NCBI GenBank assembly: GCA_949288625.1
Contig: CASEKZ010000002.1
Location: forward strand, 1-5,212
Direction: 5' to 3'
Source: an uncultured bacterium
Lineage (GTDB): Bacteria > Bacillota_I > Bacilli_A > RF39 > UBA660
Length of the DNA stretch: 5,212 nt
Of the stretch, positions 4,403 to 5,212 are shown in pieces. How positions within the stretch are numbered: the first letter of the stretch is position 1; every line of letters starts with the position of its first letter. The position numbers were made by a program, and so were the translations under genes. The notes under the pieces were generated by a model. The model saw only the letters and a program-made list of their open reading frames with translations. It had not been told where the DNA came from and did no database searches.

Positions 4403-5212
4403 ATGAACTATTATAGCGAAATAAAAAAAGAACTAATAAATAACGAATTATACAAAAAAGTAAAAGATATATCAAAAAATAGAAGTGATTTAAATACCTA
4501 TTATAACGTTGGAAAGCTTTTAAGCGAAGCTGGTAAAAGCTATGGTGAAGGAATAATAAGTAAGTATTCTAAAAAATTAACTAATGAACTTAATAAGGGC
4601 TATAATACTTCTTCTTTAAAAAGAATGCGACAGTTTTATATGATGGTACAAAAAGGTGCGACAATGTCGCACCAATTAGCATGGAGTCATTATGTTGAGC
4701 TTCTGTCATTGAGAAATTTAGATAAAATTAATTATTACATAAGAATAACAGAAGATTGGAATTTATCGGTAAGAGAATTAAGACAAAGAATAAAAAATAA
4801 CGAATATGAAAGATTAGATGATAAAACAAAAGAAAAGTTAATAAAAAAAGAAGAACCTAAAACAGAAGATTTAATAAAAAATCCAATATTCATTAAAAAT
4901 ACGTATAATACAAATAATATAACGGAGAAGATACTAAAAGGATTGATATTAGAAAACATCGATGATTTTTTAAAGGAGTTAGGAGTGCGTTTTTCATATG
5001 TTGCAAGTGAATATAAAATTAAAATTAAAAATAGATATTATTACGCGGATTTATTATTATTTAATTATATTGATAACCGATTCGTTGTTTTAGAACTAAA
5101 GGTAACTGAACTTAAAAAAGAACACTTTGGGCAGATTAAAACGTATATGAACTACATGGATAAAAATGTGAAAACACTTGGTCAAAATCCTACTTTAGGC
5201 ATTATCTTATGC
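4403..5212 (+). CDS. DUF1016/YhcG-family PD-(D/E)XK nuclease, 3' end outside window
   Basis: An open frame of 270 codons starts at ATG 4403 after AAGGA and remains open to the last base. The N-terminal DUF1016_N region (about 10-150) shows the family's order: YYNVGKLLSEAG, LKRMRQFYMMVQ, LAWSHYVELL and LSVRELRQRI. The C-terminal nuclease domain (from about 172) carries the PD-(D/E)XK set: Asp216 in YYADLLLF, Glu231 and Lys233 in VVLELKVTELK, and Gln244 in HFGQIKTYM, followed by NPTLGIILC, typical of the family near its end. Relatives reach roughly 330-380 residues, so about a quarter is missing. Members are predicted nucleases, often found in accessory or defence regions and linked to restriction systems, but the cellular target is not settled. 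No restriction or toxin-antitoxin partner is visible upstream, and a terminator separates it from the wall operon. An unusual 19-bp palindrome lies at 4655-4673. Confidence 0.9.
   Translation, partial: MNYYSEIKKELINNELYKKVKDISKNRSDLNTYYNVGKLLSEAGKSYGEGIISKYSKKLTNELNKGYNTSSLKRMRQFYMMVQKGATMSHQLAWSHYVELLSLRNLDKINYYIRITEDWNLSVRELRQRIKNNEYERLDDKTKEKLIKKEEPKTEDLIKNPIFIKNTYNTNNITEKILKGLILENIDDFLKELGVRFSYVASEYKIKIKNRYYYADLLLFNYIDNRFVVLELKVTELKKEHFGQIKTYMNYMDKNVKTLGQNPTLGIILC
4655..4673. repeat. GC-rich 19-bp palindrome inside the nuclease coding sequence
   Basis: GGTGCGACA (4655-4663) and TGTCGCACC (4665-4673) are perfect 9-bp reverse complements around one central A. The arms are GC-rich in a very AT-rich gene. 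Another direct copy of TGCGACA occurs at 4626-4632, giving three copies (two direct, one inverted) in 46 bp. The encoded residues (KGATMSHQL) lie in a normal family segment, so the gene is not visibly interrupted. Confidence 0.8.

Noticed and set aside
4735..4959. 74-codon minus-strand open frame
   Set aside because: It is antisense within the DUF1016 nuclease gene; its Phe/Ile/Leu-rich product is what the reverse complement of Lys/Asn/Glu-rich codons gives.
1..5212. tRNA or rRNA genes, CRISPR array, insertion sequence, attachment site, riboswitch
   Set aside because: No cloverleaf-like stretch, regularly spaced repeats, transposase gene or structured long leader was found; intergenic gaps are all under about 215 bp.

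Overview
The window looks like chromosomal DNA of an AT-rich, Gram-positive-type bacterium (Bacillota). I would guess an uncultured gut member of the Bacilli/Erysipelotrichia/RF39 kind. The reasons are the strong AT bias, AGGAGG-type ribosome binding sites, TATAAT -10 boxes, a peptidoglycan hydrolase with a Gram-positive signal peptide, and an LCP-type wall-polymer protein. All tryptophans are TGG and no TGA falls inside a gene, so the standard bacterial code fits, not the Mycoplasma code. The species assignment is inference only.

Layout. (1) Positions 740 to 1, minus strand: the first 246 codons of a membrane protein with three N-terminal membrane segments, an extracytoplasmic binding-protein-like domain and the beginning of an LCP (LytR-CpsA-Psr) domain. 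It is cut by the window edge and was found by reading the minus strand directly, with a TTG start. (2) Positions 741-951: a divergent intergenic region with a good minus-strand promoter, a plus-strand promoter and a 7+7 bp palindrome over the plus-strand -35 box. (3) Positions 952-4316, plus strand: a tight two-gene operon. The first gene encodes a secreted SH3-glucosaminidase (GH73-like) ending in a type I dockerin. The second encodes a secreted, membrane-anchored protein with one cohesin, a cadherin-like beta-sandwich, a tandem repeat, one transmembrane helix and a charged coiled-coil cytosolic tail. An intrinsic terminator follows at once. (4) From 4403 to the end, plus strand: an independently promoted PD-(D/E)XK nuclease of the DUF1016/YhcG family, cut by the window edge.

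How they may work together. The attractive reading is a minimal cohesin-dockerin system used for cell-wall remodelling and not for cellulose degradation. The glucosaminidase would be secreted and then captured by Ca2+-dependent dockerin-cohesin pairing on the membrane-bound partner encoded 11 nt downstream. The partner's cytosolic coiled-coil tail could position the hydrolase relative to intracellular structures. The divergent LCP protein, whose family attaches glycopolymers to peptidoglycan, adds to the wall-biogenesis theme. The domain calls rest on sequence patterns I recognise. The physical pairing, the positioning role and co-regulation with the LCP gene are inference. The nuclease gene appears to be an unrelated neighbour, but it carries a striking GC-rich 19-bp palindrome in its coding sequence.
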